64,000 nt of DNA from Mycobacteroides immunogenum (GTDB lineage Bacteria; Actinomycetota; Actinomycetes; Mycobacteriales; Mycobacteriaceae). Location: positions 3,782,001-3,846,000 of the forward strand of contig NZ_CP011530.1 of NCBI RefSeq assembly GCF_001605725.1, read 5' to 3'. The notes below the pieces were generated by a model. The model was not told where the DNA came from. It did no database searches and saw only the letters and a list, made by a program, of their open reading frames with translations. Made by a program: the position numbers and the translations under genes. Shown here piece after piece: positions 43,124-52,276 of this stretch (positions are counted from its first letter, which is position 1; every line of letters starts with the position of its first letter).

Positions 43124-44209
43124 CTAGGTGATGGTCACGGCCGCGGACTTCGGGGTGTAGACCGAAGCGCCGTTGGTGCCGGTCACCTTCACGCGGAACT
43201 TGGTCGCACCGGCTGCCACGGACTTGACCTTGACCGTGGTGTTGCCGCCCGCCGAGGCGACAGCACCCGGGTTGTCCAGTACGGCCTCCAGCCAGGTCGT
43301 CCCGTCATCGACGGTGCTTTCGGCCTCGATGGTGAACGGATCACCGGCGCCGGTGGGATCGGCGAGCACGATCGAGGCCTTACCGGCGGCACCGGCGGTG
43401 ACCGTCGGCGCGGTATTGGACACCTTGGGAACGCCGCCGATCGTGGTCCACCCCTTGCCGCCAACCCATTCACCATCCAGGCCGGGGATCAGGATGGCCG
43501 AGTTGCGCGGGTCGGGGATCAGGAAGAACGGGTCAGGTTCCAGGGAGAACTCCAGCTCGGCGGCGTCGGGGTCTTCCTTGTCCATCTTGGCCGCGCCGAT
43601 CTTGGTGAGCTTGCACAGCGGGATCGGCTCGACGGTGTACAGCTTGCCGCCCGCGCGCGAGCGTGCGCGCACCAAGAGCAGCTGTCGGGGCACGAAATCG
43701 GCTTCCAGCGGGGTTCCGACAAAGAAGTCCTTCTGACCGGCGTCCTCGACCAGCAGGTTGCCGTCGTCGTCCTGTAGCGGCAGGTTGTTGCGCACCCGCT
43801 TCACCAGCGGCTTGAGCGATTCGATCGGTGTGAACTTCACCGTCTTTTCGATCTTGGTGATGTCCTTTTCGATCGGGTAGTTCGACTGCAGGATCTCCAG
43901 CGGACTCACGTCGATGTTCGGCTCGCGCTCGGGGCCGCCGGTCTTGGTGTTGGCACCCATGAACAGCCAGCCCTCGTTGGGCTCGGGGTTGTTGATCCAG
44001 TTGCCGCCGATCTTGCGCTGCGCGAACAGGTCCGGGCGGAGTCCGCCATCGGGGGTCAGGGGATTGAACACGTGGGGGCTGATGTCCGTCAGCGCACCCC
44101 GGTAGTCGCGAATCAGCACTGCTACCAGTGGGCCGCGGATGGCGAACCGGTTGTCGGTGTCACTGAATCCGCCGTCGCTCCAGCCAACGCCGGGTGTGGG
44201 TTGCGTCAT
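43124..44209 (-). CDS. Major tail protein with C-terminal Ig-like domain
   Basis: A 361-residue tail tube protein. The N-terminal 240 residues are beta-rich with many charged positions; it contains DVSPLEILQSNYPIEKDITKIEKTVKFTPIESLKPLVKRVRNN, a segment typical of actinophage tail tube proteins. The C-terminal 90 residues (TAPTVTAGAAGKASIVLADPTGAGDPFTIEAESTV...VRVKVTGTNGASVYTPKSAAVTIT) form a fibronectin or Ig-like add-on, often displayed on the tail surface. Position before the chaperones is standard. Confidence 0.88.
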   Translation of the reverse strand: MTQPTPGVGWSDGGFSDTDNRFAIRGPLVAVLIRDYRGALTDISPHVFNPLTPDGGLRPDLFAQRKIGGNWINNPEPNEGWLFMGANTKTGGPEREPNIDVSPLEILQSNYPIEKDITKIEKTVKFTPIESLKPLVKRVRNNLPLQDDDGNLLVEDAGQKDFFVGTPLEADFVPRQLLLVRARSRAGGKLYTVEPIPLCKLTKIGAAKMDKEDPDAAELEFSLEPDPFFLIPDPRNSAILIPGLDGEWVGGKGWTTIGGVPKVSNTAPTVTAGAAGKASIVLADPTGAGDPFTIEAESTVDDGTTWLEAVLDNPGAVASAGGNTTVKVKSVAAGATKFRVKVTGTNGASVYTPKSAAVTIT

Positions 44210-44301
44210 GTGACGCTCTCCTTTCAGAGGTGATGAACCGGAAAGGGTTCCGGCGATTGAGGTGCGGCATAGGCCGCGACGCGATCAGTTGATCGCGACG
44301 A

Positions 44302-44712
44302 TTAGATGAACGACAGGCCGAGTTCGCAGATCGCCTTGAGGCGAAATGCGTTGTCGGCCTTGTACTCGCGCAGCGTTGAGAGCTGCTGGAAGTCGAGGTA
44401 GTCGATGTTGGCCACGGTGCCATCGGGCATGGGCACATCCACGATCTGGCTGCCGAGCAGCATGATGCGCTGGTCGGTCTTGGCGCCCTCGCGTTGGGCT
44501 TCGGTGATGGTCGCACCGAAGGTGTGGATCGACAGGACGGCGGTGCAGTAGAACAGGTTGGCGTCGTAGGTGCCGTCGATCATGTTCACCTGACGAAACG
44601 GCAGCGGATCGTCGGGGTTACGTTCCATCTCGCACGGCCCCAGCGGTGCCAGATGGGCGAGCATCATCACGATCGCGTTGGGGGGCATCTGCTCATGCAG
44701 CGCGACGCTCAT
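44302..44712 (-). CDS. Head-to-tail connector / tail terminator candidate
   Basis: A 136-residue protein with MPPNAIVMMLAHLAPLGPC at the start and YDANLFYCTAVLSIHTFGATITEAQREG in the middle, resembling tail terminator proteins that cap the tail tube. It is the last of the connector genes before the major tail protein, the usual terminator place. It overlaps the upstream connector gene by ATGA (44709-44712). Confidence 0.75.
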   Translation of the reverse strand: MSVALHEQMPPNAIVMMLAHLAPLGPCEMERNPDDPLPFRQVNMIDGTYDANLFYCTAVLSIHTFGATITEAQREGAKTDQRIMLLGSQIVDVPMPDGTVANIDYLDFQQLSTLREYKADNAFRLKAICELGLSFI

Positions 44713-45071
44713 CGCTCGGGCCTATTGATGACATCGGCGGCGGTGCCGCCGAACGCTATGGCGGTCTTGGCCGCGACGGCGAATTCCGGTGTCGGGCTGG
44801 TGCCCCCGGTGCCGTCCTCAATCCAGTGGGCTTTGAAGTTGTCGTTGACGACCTTGGTGTCATCGTCGCGGCCCTTGCCCTGCTGCACTTTCCATGCCGC
44901 GCCGTAGTCGCCGTGATCGGCCGGCGAGATGGACTTGGCGTGTGCGGCCATCTGCTTGCCGACGCGCGCCTTCTCGGCCTTGGCTTGCGCCGAGGTGTGG
45001 ATCGCCTTGTCGATCACCGACTGCGGCACACCCAACGCCACCAGCGGGTTGGGTCTGCGCTCCGTGGCCAT
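44709..45071 (-). CDS. Neck / HK97 gp10-like head-tail protein
   Basis: A 120-residue basic protein. An N-terminal helix with many Lys/Arg (AQAKAEKARVGKQMAAHAKSISP) and NFKAHWIEDGTGG.TPTPEFAVAAK recall the HK97 gp10-type neck proteins. It overlaps the upstream connector gene by one base and the next by four. It probably stabilises the head-tail joint. Confidence 0.72.
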   Translation of the reverse strand: MATERRPNPLVALGVPQSVIDKAIHTSAQAKAEKARVGKQMAAHAKSISPADHGDYGAAWKVQQGKGRDDDTKVVNDNFKAHWIEDGTGGTSPTPEFAVAAKTAIAFGGTAADVINRPER

Positions 45072-45478
45072 CAGCCGACCCTGCGCTCACAGATACAGAA
45101 CACGTGATCTTCGCGGCCGTCGAGGTCGAACTCGAGCACCGCGTCACCGACCATGCCGTGATCGCGGCCCAGGTGGCGAATCCGGTGCGCCGAACCGATA
45201 TCGACAACGGCGACCGGCGCGGCGGCGCCACTGCCATCGACGGCGGGGATATGGCCATCGATGACCGGCAGGAACGCCCACGCTTGCTCGCTGGTCGTGG
45301 TGGTGATGGCCTGATTGTCCTCAGACGTCGATTGCACCTCGAATAGGCAGTTATCCACCCACACAACGTGTTCGGCGGTCTGCGGCTTGCGGTACTCATC
45401 GAGGACCGGATTGCCCTGCCCGTCGAGCACCGGCACATCCCACACGATGCCGAGCCGCTGCCCGCCCAGGGTGTCCAT
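45071..45478 (-). CDS. Head-to-tail connector (stopper-like)
   Basis: A 135-residue beta-rich protein with GQRLGIVWDVPVLDGQGNPVLDE, VVWVDNCLFEVQST and VDIGSAHRIRHLGRDHGMVGDAVLEFDLD. Size and place between the adaptor and the neck protein fit a stopper that closes the packaged head. Assignment is by position; the fold is not proven. Confidence 0.7.
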   Translation of the reverse strand: MDTLGGQRLGIVWDVPVLDGQGNPVLDEYRKPQTAEHVVWVDNCLFEVQSTSEDNQAITTTTSEQAWAFLPVIDGHIPAVDGSGAAAPVAVVDIGSAHRIRHLGRDHGMVGDAVLEFDLDGREDHVFCICERRVG

Positions 45479-45840
45479 CAGTAGTCACCCTTCGGGAAGT
45501 GGCCGCGCGCCTTGGCCTGTACCGCGATACCGAGCATGCGGTAGTGACGGCGCGCGATGAACTTCTCGACGGCTTCGCGGTCGATCGCGGCCTGTTTGGT
45601 GCGGTGGGCGACCGTCTTGGTGAATGAAGACACCGGGCCGAATTCGCCGTAGATCAGCGCCTCTCGGGTGACTTCGAAGGTGACGATCTTGGCGGCCGGA
45701 TCGTCGTCGGCAATGTTGGGCTTCTTATCGCGGATCCAATCGGAGACAACCGTCAGTAGAGGCGCCGCCACCAGTTTCTCAGCAGCCGTCAGCGGCTGAT
45801 ACATGGCGGCGAACGCCTCTACGTCAAGGAATTCGGCCAC
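45478..45840 (-). CDS. Head-to-tail adaptor
   Basis: A 120-residue, mostly helical protein (FAAMYQPLTAAEKLVAAPLLTVVSDWIRDKKPNIADDDPAAKIVTFEVTREAL) resembling gp6/gp15-type head completion adaptors, which also begin with a helix containing P-L-T and end in a variable tail. First of the connector genes after the capsid block; it overlaps the stopper gene by one base. Confidence 0.75.
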   Translation of the reverse strand: MAEFLDVEAFAAMYQPLTAAEKLVAAPLLTVVSDWIRDKKPNIADDDPAAKIVTFEVTREALIYGEFGPVSSFTKTVAHRTKQAAIDREAVEKFIARRHYRMLGIAVQAKARGHFPKGDY

Positions 45841-45844
45841 GGTG

Positions 45845-46309
45845 CTAGTCCGTGGCCTCGATCAAGGCCCACAGGTCGTCCTTGTCCTGATCCTCCAGCT
45901 CGCCGCGGTCGTAGGTGCCGTTGGCCATCAGCCAGTCGACCAGGACGGGCTTGGTCGCAGCCTTGAGCGGCCTCTTTCGCGGTGCATCACCCTCGGTGCC
46001 GGTCTCGGTGCTGGTGGCATCAACCGGGTCACCGGCTGCGCCTGCGGTGGGGTCGGGATCGCCATCCCCACCATCACTCCCACCACCGTCCGCGCCGTCC
46101 TCGCCGTCACCGGTGGTGGTCGCGTCGGCCGGATCGCTGTCGTCATCGGTCGATTCGGCCGGCAGCTCGACGCCGAGCGCGCCCACGCTGAACCCGCGCT
46201 CGGCTTCCCGGTCGGTGAGCTCGACGGTATCGCCGAAAAACGCGCGCCGGCGTTTCCCCTCGGGTGTGCGGTACTCCCACATCGCCGCCGTCACCACATG
46301 TTGTGCCAT
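45845..46309 (-). CDS. Head protein with acidic Gly/Asp linker and SAP-like C-terminus
   Basis: A 154-residue protein. A small N-terminal domain (AQHVVTAAMWEYRTPEGKRRRAFFGDTVELTDREAERGFSVGAL) is joined by a long acidic Asp/Gly/Thr linker (about 53-110) to a C-terminal helix-extended-helix motif (KATKPVLVDWLMANGTYDRGELEDQDKDDLWALI), which looks like a SAP/Rho-N-type fold. Such small proteins lie beside the capsid gene in many mycobacteriophages. The start is the ATG at 46309 with AAGGAG upstream; the longer open frame overlaps the capsid gene. Confidence 0.7.
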   Translation of the reverse strand: MAQHVVTAAMWEYRTPEGKRRRAFFGDTVELTDREAERGFSVGALGVELPAESTDDDSDPADATTTGDGEDGADGGGSDGGDGDPDPTAGAAGDPVDATSTETGTEGDAPRKRPLKAATKPVLVDWLMANGTYDRGELEDQDKDDLWALIEATD

Positions 46310-46355
46310 GTCAACAAACTCCTTACCTGTTGGGCTGAGCCAAAACTGGCGGGGG

Positions 46356-47261
46356 CTAGCCCGCCAGTCCGGTGACCTTCTTGACGGCGTACGGATCGGT
46401 GACGCCCATGATGGGCAGCACCGAGGTCTGCACCCAGTTCTTCTTGTTCTCCGGGGTGCGCCAGGTCTCGGTGGAGAGCATCTGCTCGTAGTCCAGGAAC
46501 CCGACACCACCACGCACTGCGGCATAGGCGGTTCCGGGTGTCACGCGATTGGAGACGAAGGTTGAGATATCGCCATCGCGTAGCACTGCGTCAAGCTCGG
46601 GGCCGTAGGCGATGCGCAGATCCGCGTACTGCACGGGGTTGAGCACCCACACGTTGTAGACGTAGCCGAGTTCTTCGACATCGGCGGCCAGCTGTGCCCC
46701 GATGATGTCGGCGAACGGGCGTTCGTTGTTCGGCGTCGGGGTGTTGCCGGACAAGGTGACATTGCCCCAGTCGTGACCGGGCACCACACCAGCGCCACCC
46801 AGGCTTGCGATCACGGCCTCCAGCACGGCCACGGTGCGCTGATTGATCTTGCGTACCAGGGTATTGGCCAGCTGGGTGGTCAGGCGGTCCATCTGCGCGG
46901 TGTCGTTGCGCCGGATGGCCTCATCGGACATCCAGAACTTGCCACCCCAGTCCTCGGACTTGGCGACCTCGGGCTGGGAGCGCTCACCCTGAACGATCGT
47001 GTACTCATCGGACGGCCCGCGCTGTTCCACGTCGTTCTTGGTGTACAGCTCGTTGATCCGGATCACGTCGTAGATGATCGCCCCGGTCGTGGTGCTCGCC
47101 CCGGAGGACGAAAACAGCTCCGGGGCAATGAACTTCTGCAGCGTCAGATCCGAGAGCCGCTTGGTGATCCGGCCCGGCGACTTATACGCCAGGTCGACCG
47201 AGATCTTGTTGTCGTTGATGACCGGCGCACCCAGCGGGTACGCGACGGGAGATGTTGCCAT
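46356..47261 (-). CDS. Major capsid protein (HK97-like)
   Basis: A 301-residue protein in the capsid position. Features: an N-terminal arm (VAYPLGAPVINDNKISVDLAYKSPGRITKRLSDLTLQKFIAPELF), a helix with the QLANTLVRKINQRTVAVLEAVIASLGG segment, a conserved loop VWVLNPVQYADLRIAYGPELDAVL and a C-terminal beta part. It follows the decoration protein after 15 bases, with GGAAAGGG upstream of the ATG. It has no long scaffold region of its own; scaffolding may be supplied by the protease gene C-terminus. Confidence 0.88.
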   Translation of the reverse strand: MATSPVAYPLGAPVINDNKISVDLAYKSPGRITKRLSDLTLQKFIAPELFSSSGASTTTGAIIYDVIRINELYTKNDVEQRGPSDEYTIVQGERSQPEVAKSEDWGGKFWMSDEAIRRNDTAQMDRLTTQLANTLVRKINQRTVAVLEAVIASLGGAGVVPGHDWGNVTLSGNTPTPNNERPFADIIGAQLAADVEELGYVYNVWVLNPVQYADLRIAYGPELDAVLRDGDISTFVSNRVTPGTAYAAVRGGVGFLDYEQMLSTETWRTPENKKNWVQTSVLPIMGVTDPYAVKKVTGLAG

Positions 47262-47276
47262 GGTGGTAGCCCTTTC

Positions 47277-47654
47277 CTAGTAGAGGCTGATTTCGGCGTC
47301 GGCGCCATCGGCCGCCGCGGTCAGTGCGTAGCCGACGGCGATACCGCTGGCTTTGGTCTTGGCCTTGCCCGCGGTGCCGACTTCGATCTCCGCGAAGGCG
47401 GCGATAGCGCCGTCCGCGGTCACGTGGGTGACGCGCGAATTGCCGCGTGCCACACCGACGATGTCGCCGCTGGCGGTGTCGTACTTGGAGACCCCGCATA
47501 CCCGGCCCGCCGCGTCCGCGTGCGCCACGGCGATGTTTCCGGTGGCGGTGCGGTTGCCGCTGATCTTGAGGAACCGCTTACCGGTGACGGCCGCTGTTGC
47601 GCGGCCGGTGATGTCCCGGCCGGGCTCGTAGACGCCTACGTTGTCGTTGGTCAT
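47277..47654 (-). CDS. Head decoration protein (DUF2190 type)
   Basis: A 125-residue beta-rich protein with YEPGRDITGRATAAVTGKRFLKISGNRTATGNIAVAHADAAGRVCGVSKYD and GTAGKAKTKASGIAVGYALTAA, the repeated Gly-bearing beta pattern of DUF2190 capsid decoration proteins. It would bind the capsid surface as trimers. It is placed between protease and capsid genes, the standard order for this head type. Confidence 0.82.
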   Translation of the reverse strand: MTNDNVGVYEPGRDITGRATAAVTGKRFLKISGNRTATGNIAVAHADAAGRVCGVSKYDTASGDIVGVARGNSRVTHVTADGAIAAFAEIEVGTAGKAKTKASGIAVGYALTAAADGADAEISLY

Positions 47655-47657
47655 GAT

Positions 47658-48911
47658 CTATTCCTTTCCTTCCGAACTCGGCGCGACGGGCGCGGAGTCA
47701 AACCAGCTCAGATCGTTGGGCACCGGGCCATCGACAGGCTGTGTGGAATGGCCTGCCTCGGCGTACGGGATCAGGCCGGGTGCCAGTGCGGCCAGCACGG
47801 CGCCGTGGCCCTCGCGGTCAGCGGCCAGCGCCTGCAGGTGGTGGGCGCGGCGTGCCGGGGCGATCTTGCCGTCGGCGATGGCCGCATCGACCACGCGCTC
47901 GTCGCCCTCGCGCAGCTGCTGTGCCCGCGCCTCGGCGCCCGCCTGCGCGGCAGCGACGGTGGCCTCGTACTGCGCCTTCTCAACCACCGTCAAACCTGCC
48001 TTGGTCACCAACGCGGTGGCCTGCTCCAAAGTCGGCGCGGCAGGCGGGGTTTCCTGGTTTTCCTGGCCGTCGTCGGCGCGCTCGTCGAGCGCTTCGGCGG
48101 CGGCGGACAGGATGGTCTCGTCAGAAGCGTCGGCGTCGATACCGAGCAGCTTGGCGAGGCCCTCATTCAGGGTTGCCACAAGTGGCTCCTTTCCTCTGTG
48201 AACCTCGCCCGCTTCGGGCTGAGGGGTCTTGTTGTGCACCAGCGGTATTCGTGGCACGGGGGCGCACTGGCGGCCGGCATAGCGGAACGCCGACAGATCG
48301 AACACCGAGGCGCGCGCGGTAGCCGACTTCGCATCAGGATCGGGGAGCTCGATGACGCGATCGGCCAGACCGGCCGCGACCGCTTCGTCGGCGAGCAGCC
48401 AGGTTTCCTCGGCCATCACCGCCAACCAGTCCTGCACGGTGCCGCCTGCGCGGTCGGCGTAGATCTGCGCAATGTTGCTGTTGTGCTGGGCAAGTCGCGC
48501 CGCACTCTTCTCCATGTCGCGGGCATCGCCGACACACACCGCCCACGCGTTGTGCACCATCATCTGGCTGCCCCGGTTCATCACGATCTCATCGCCTGCC
48601 ATCGCGATCACCGATGCGATCGAGGCCGCGAGGCTATCGACCACGACGGTCACCGTGGCCCGGTGATCACGAAGCGCGTTGAGGATGGCGATGCCGTCGA
48701 ACACCGAGCCGCCGGGGCTGTTGATGCGCACCGTGATGGCGTCGTTGTCGATCCCGGCCAGGTCGCGGACGAACTGTTCGGCGGAAATGCCGTACCACGA
48801 ATCGATTTCGTCGTAGATCAGCAGCTCGGCCGGTCCGTCATCGCTGGTGGCCGCGCCTCGGATGCTGTACCAGGGCGGGCGCTGGCCTGCCTTGGGCTTC
48901 CTGGTCATCAC
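47658..48911 (-). CDS. Head maturation protease (ClpP-like) with C-terminal scaffold-like region
   Basis: A 417-residue protein. Residues about 25-205 are a ClpP/S14-type serine protease: ITVRINSPGGSVFDGIAI, VVDSLAASIASVIAMAGDEIVM with the catalytic Ser, and GSQMMVHNAWA with the His. Residues about 240-417 are acidic and helical (GIDADASDETILSAAAEALDERADDGQENQE), which suits an internal scaffold that is digested on maturation. It overlaps the portal stop by ATGA. Confidence 0.88.
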   Translation of the reverse strand: MMTRKPKAGQRPPWYSIRGAATSDDGPAELLIYDEIDSWYGISAEQFVRDLAGIDNDAITVRINSPGGSVFDGIAILNALRDHRATVTVVVDSLAASIASVIAMAGDEIVMNRGSQMMVHNAWAVCVGDARDMEKSAARLAQHNSNIAQIYADRAGGTVQDWLAVMAEETWLLADEAVAAGLADRVIELPDPDAKSATARASVFDLSAFRYAGRQCAPVPRIPLVHNKTPQPEAGEVHRGKEPLVATLNEGLAKLLGIDADASDETILSAAAEALDERADDGQENQETPPAAPTLEQATALVTKAGLTVVEKAQYEATVAAAQAGAEARAQQLREGDERVVDAAIADGKIAPARRAHHLQALAADREGHGAVLAALAPGLIPYAEAGHSTQPVDGPVPNDLSWFDSAPVAPSSEGKE

Positions 48912-50299
48912 TGTGTGCGATCTCCGTTCGTGCTGTCCGCGGCGCTGCCGGGCTCATCGCCCGGTTCGGCGGCGGGGTCCGTGTCGGTCTCGGGTGCGTT
49001 GGGGTCGGGCCCGGGCAGGCCCGTGGCCGAGCGGATGAAGGCCTCAAGACGCGGGTCGGGCGTCAGTAGTCCTGCGTTGACGAGCATTTGCAGCGCGGCG
49101 GCGGTGGCGTCCTGGCGTGACCCGATCTCGTCGAACACCAGCAGCGGGGCTGGTTCGTCTTCGCCGAAATTGAGGTCGACCAGATCCTCGACCACATGCG
49201 CCTGCGCGGTGTCGCGGATGTCGTCGGCGACGGTCTGCACGGACTGCACAAACGTGTCGGCTTGCACGCTGGCCAGCGCGTACGAGCCGCCCTTGCCATC
49301 CAGATTCAGGAAGTGCGCCAACGCAACCAGGGCCATCTGGTGGTCGTGGTACTCGATCGCACGCCGCGGGTCCATCGGGGTGCCCTGCGGCGACATGATG
49401 CCGGCCTCTTCGCCCTCGGTCAGGGCCAGACCGGCTGATTCGCCGCCGCTGTACTTCGAGGCTATGTCCAGCAGCGCATCCATGCGGTCGTCGTCTTGCG
49501 AATCGGTTTCGTTGCCCTTGATCCACGGCACGCCGATGCCGTGGCGTCGGGCAGCGGCGGCCTCGATGCGCATCAGCTCGTCTTTGAGCTTCCAATGCTT
49601 GTAGGCGGGCCGTAGCAGGCTGTTGCCGATCCACACCCCCGGATCGGGTTCGTGCGCATACACGACGAGCCGGTTGACGGGAATAGTCGAATCCAGCGGT
49701 CCACCAACCGGTATCGCCAACCCGCGCGAGGTCACGGTGAACGCGCTGGAGGGCTGTTGTTCGATCGAGACCAGGCCGCCGTCGCGGTCGACGTTCCACT
49801 TGGCGATGGTGGCCTGGGGGCGCGGGGCGAGCTTGCGCAGCACCGCACGGGCACCTGCGCCTTCGCCGTCGAGGCGGTAGACCTGCTCGAACACCGCATG
49901 CCCATACCGCAATGCCATGAGGGCCTGCTGTAGGTGTTTATCCCAGGAGAACCGGCCACGGGTCCGCGCCTGGGGTTCGTCCTGCTCGGTGGCGCCCTCG
50001 ATGGGCAGGCCCAGATTGCGGGCGATGAACTCGGTGACCTCATCGGTGGCGCCGTTTTGACGGATGCGCCACGCGGTGCGCCGGATCGGCAGCCCAATCG
50101 CCCTCAGCACCGACGCAATTCGCGCGTCCTCGCGGACCATGCGTGTGTAGGTCCACACCGATAGCGGCCAGATCAGGTCGGTGGTCTGCTCGAATTGGTC
50201 GGTAGGCCCACCCCAGCCCGTCGCGCCGGCCGAGCTCAGCACGTAACCCTGTTCAGAGCGCGGGGCGGCGGTCTTCTTCGGTGCTGTCTGATCAGCCAT
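48908..50299 (-). CDS. Portal protein (DUF935-like)
   Basis: A 463-residue protein after the terminase. Segments DARIASVLRAIGLPIRRTAWRI, YGHAVFEQVYRLDGEGAG, VVYAHEPDPGVWIGNSLLRPAYKHWKLKDELMRIEAAAARRHGIGVPW and IEYHDHQMALVALAHFLNLDGKGGSYALASVQADTF match the DUF935 / Mu gp29-related portal group. It forms the twelve-part ring for DNA entry at the capsid vertex. The C-terminal 60 residues are acidic, Pro-rich and probably disordered. A GAAAGGGG site precedes the ATG. Confidence 0.87.
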   Translation of the reverse strand: MADQTAPKKTAAPRSEQGYVLSSAGATGWGGPTDQFEQTTDLIWPLSVWTYTRMVREDARIASVLRAIGLPIRRTAWRIRQNGATDEVTEFIARNLGLPIEGATEQDEPQARTRGRFSWDKHLQQALMALRYGHAVFEQVYRLDGEGAGARAVLRKLAPRPQATIAKWNVDRDGGLVSIEQQPSSAFTVTSRGLAIPVGGPLDSTIPVNRLVVYAHEPDPGVWIGNSLLRPAYKHWKLKDELMRIEAAAARRHGIGVPWIKGNETDSQDDDRMDALLDIASKYSGGESAGLALTEGEEAGIMSPQGTPMDPRRAIEYHDHQMALVALAHFLNLDGKGGSYALASVQADTFVQSVQTVADDIRDTAQAHVVEDLVDLNFGEDEPAPLLVFDEIGSRQDATAAALQMLVNAGLLTPDPRLEAFIRSATGLPGPDPNAPETDTDPAAEPGDEPGSAADSTNGDRTQ

Positions 50300-50313
50300 G
50301 CTCGCCCCCTTTC

Positions 50314-51903
50314 CTAGAATGCGGCGCTCATCGCGTCGAAATCGGCGCTATTCCGGTGTGATTGGTGCTCTCGCGTGGCCCCGGTGCGTGCACCGACGGT
50401 CTTGGCGGGTGCCTTGGTTCCGTACTTACGTAGGGCCCAGTGCGCCATGGACACGTTCATCAGCGGCATGCCCGCACCGCCCGGTTCCTCGGTCCAGACG
50501 AAATCGCCGCCGGGCAGCTCGCGCATGCTGGCGGTGGCCACCTCGTCGTTGAGTACCGCTTGATCGCTGTGCGACAACCTGACGGCATCGGCGTCGGCCA
50601 GAAAACCGCTGCAGGACTGGGCGATCTCGGACGTGCCGATCATCAGCGGTTCGATACCGGCCGCGATGAGCAGCGGCTCAAGTACCTGCGCGGTGTTCTT
50701 ACGGTCGATCACCAGCGCTACCGGGTTCCACGCGGTGACCTTGGCGACCAGATATTCGGCGATCTGCGAATGGGTCCCGGTGCGCAGCGGTGCCACCTCG
50801 ACGTGGATATTGCCGTCCTGGGCCATCTGCGCGGCGCTGATCGACCACACCTGACGATTCCAGGACCGCCGCACCGCGATGGTGCGTGCCCCCGTGAGCT
50901 TGGCCTCGGCGTTCGCCATGTCGCTCCAGTTCGGAATCGGCGAGCCGACCTCGTCCCCATCGGGCGGATAGTCGCCAATCCCGAGGTAGTCGGCGGTGAA
51001 GATCGCCCGCTGTTCGGCGGTACGGGCCTTGCGCCGCTTGGCTTCCAGCTCCTGCTCATCACCCACAACGCCCAAAGACGGGTGTGCCAGGCGGTAGGCG
51101 TCGATATCGCCGAGCTCGGTGCCCTCCGGTACCGCATACAGGGCGTAGTACAGATCCGGGGACCGCTTGTGCCCCAGGTTGTGCATCCCGGTGAGGATCT
51201 GGCAGTTCGGGTGCACCGCGGCCACCGGAGGCGTTGAGACATACCAGATCTGCGGGCCGGTCGACTTGGTCGAGGCGCGGGTCGCGCCGGTCAAGCTGGC
51301 CTCGGCTTGGGCGGTGAGGTCGTAGGCCTCATCGAGGATCAGCAGATCCACCTCGGTCAGGCCGCGCCCGAACTTGGCGGTGCGCGGCCCGAACTTGGCT
51401 TCGCCGTTGCCGAGCTTGATCAGGCCGCGGTTGCCGGCCGAGGTTGGCTCGGATCGCAGACGCTTCTTCAAAGACGGGATGCGCTCGATGACATCGACGC
51501 ATCGGCCAAACACATCCTTGGCCGTCTCCCACTCCTGGGCGGTGTAGGCGATCTTCTCCCCCAGCACCAGCATTCCGAAGATGATGCGTAGCACCACAAT
51601 CAGGGTCTTGCCGTTCTGGCGCGGGCACTCGATGCACACATCGCGGTGCGTCCAGACCCGATCGCCCCACTCGTTGGGCTCCTGCAGCGAGAGCACCGCA
51701 CGCAAGGTGAGCCACTGCCAGGGCATGCAGCGCACACCGATCCGCGACCCCAAGCGCGCCGCGCGATCACCCCACGACTCATCGCCAGGGTGGCGGGACT
51801 CGAAACGTGGTGTCTGACTGCCCTTCAGGCGTGGCCACAAGCCGATGAACTCTGGCCACTGGCGCGCCGCCGGGTCAGATACCGGCAAGCACGTCGTCAT
51901 CAT
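50314..51903 (-). CDS. terL: Terminase large subunit
   Basis: A 529-residue packaging ATPase and nuclease. The Walker A-like segment is IECPRQNGKTLIV, Walker B is VDLLILDEAYD with the catalytic Glu, and ALVIDRKNTAQVLEPLL with the later DAD marks the RNase H-type nuclease half. It is related to the mycobacteriophage and HK97-type large terminases. It overlaps the small subunit gene by 29 bases and ends 14 bases before the portal start. Confidence 0.93.
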   Translation of the reverse strand: MMTTCLPVSDPAARQWPEFIGLWPRLKGSQTPRFESRHPGDESWGDRAARLGSRIGVRCMPWQWLTLRAVLSLQEPNEWGDRVWTHRDVCIECPRQNGKTLIVVLRIIFGMLVLGEKIAYTAQEWETAKDVFGRCVDVIERIPSLKKRLRSEPTSAGNRGLIKLGNGEAKFGPRTAKFGRGLTEVDLLILDEAYDLTAQAEASLTGATRASTKSTGPQIWYVSTPPVAAVHPNCQILTGMHNLGHKRSPDLYYALYAVPEGTELGDIDAYRLAHPSLGVVGDEQELEAKRRKARTAEQRAIFTADYLGIGDYPPDGDEVGSPIPNWSDMANAEAKLTGARTIAVRRSWNRQVWSISAAQMAQDGNIHVEVAPLRTGTHSQIAEYLVAKVTAWNPVALVIDRKNTAQVLEPLLIAAGIEPLMIGTSEIAQSCSGFLADADAVRLSHSDQAVLNDEVATASMRELPGGDFVWTEEPGGAGMPLMNVSMAHWALRKYGTKAPAKTVGARTGATREHQSHRNSADFDAMSAAF

Positions 51904-52276
51904 CAGGATCAGCCGGCAGCGCGGCGCGCTGACGATAGACCTCGGTGATCAGCTTGCGCATCTGCTCGGCCTGCTGGCGCTGTTGCACCAGCACGTTGTT
52001 CACCACAACCTCGACGGTCTTAGCGCCGATCTTGAGCTGTAGCCAGGCCTCCCGGTCGCCGTCCAGCAGGGCGTTGAGCCGGGCCAGGTAGTCGGCGGCG
52101 TACCCGGCCTGCTCAATGATGAGCTGTAGCGGGTACGGGTCGTCGTCTTGCGAGAGTTCCTCGATGAGCCGCTGCCCGACGGTCTTCTGCGGGACCGGTG
52201 GCCGACACGTTGCCCGTTTAGCTGGAGACTTTGCTGACTTCGCGGTGGCCTTCGCTGGCTTGGCTGTCACGGTCAT
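51875..52276 (-). CDS. terS: Terminase small subunit
   Basis: A 133-residue protein. A Lys/Ala-rich N-terminus (AKPAKATAKSAKSPAKRA) suitable for DNA contact is followed by helical segments QLIIEQAGYAADYLARLNALLDGDREAWLQLKIGAKTVEVVVNNVLVQQRQQAEQMRKLI. Position directly before the large subunit and the helical oligomerisation region support small terminase, which recognises the packaging start site. I know no catalytic residues to check here. Confidence 0.82.
   Translation of the reverse strand: MTVTAKPAKATAKSAKSPAKRATCRPPVPQKTVGQRLIEELSQDDDPYPLQLIIEQAGYAADYLARLNALLDGDREAWLQLKIGAKTVEVVVNNVLVQQRQQAEQMRKLITEVYRQRAALPADPDDDDVLAGI

Noticed and set aside
44160..44516. Minus-strand 118-codon frame overlapping the connector and major tail genes
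   Set aside because: It overlaps 44302-44712, which has a plausible tail-terminator sequence and ATGA coupling, and its own translation is Pro/Arg/Ser shadow-like.
46773..49604. Long plus-strand open frame (943 codons) across the capsid, decoration, protease and portal region
   Set aside because: It is antisense to four well-supported head genes and shows no motif. High GC keeps stop codons rare in this frame.
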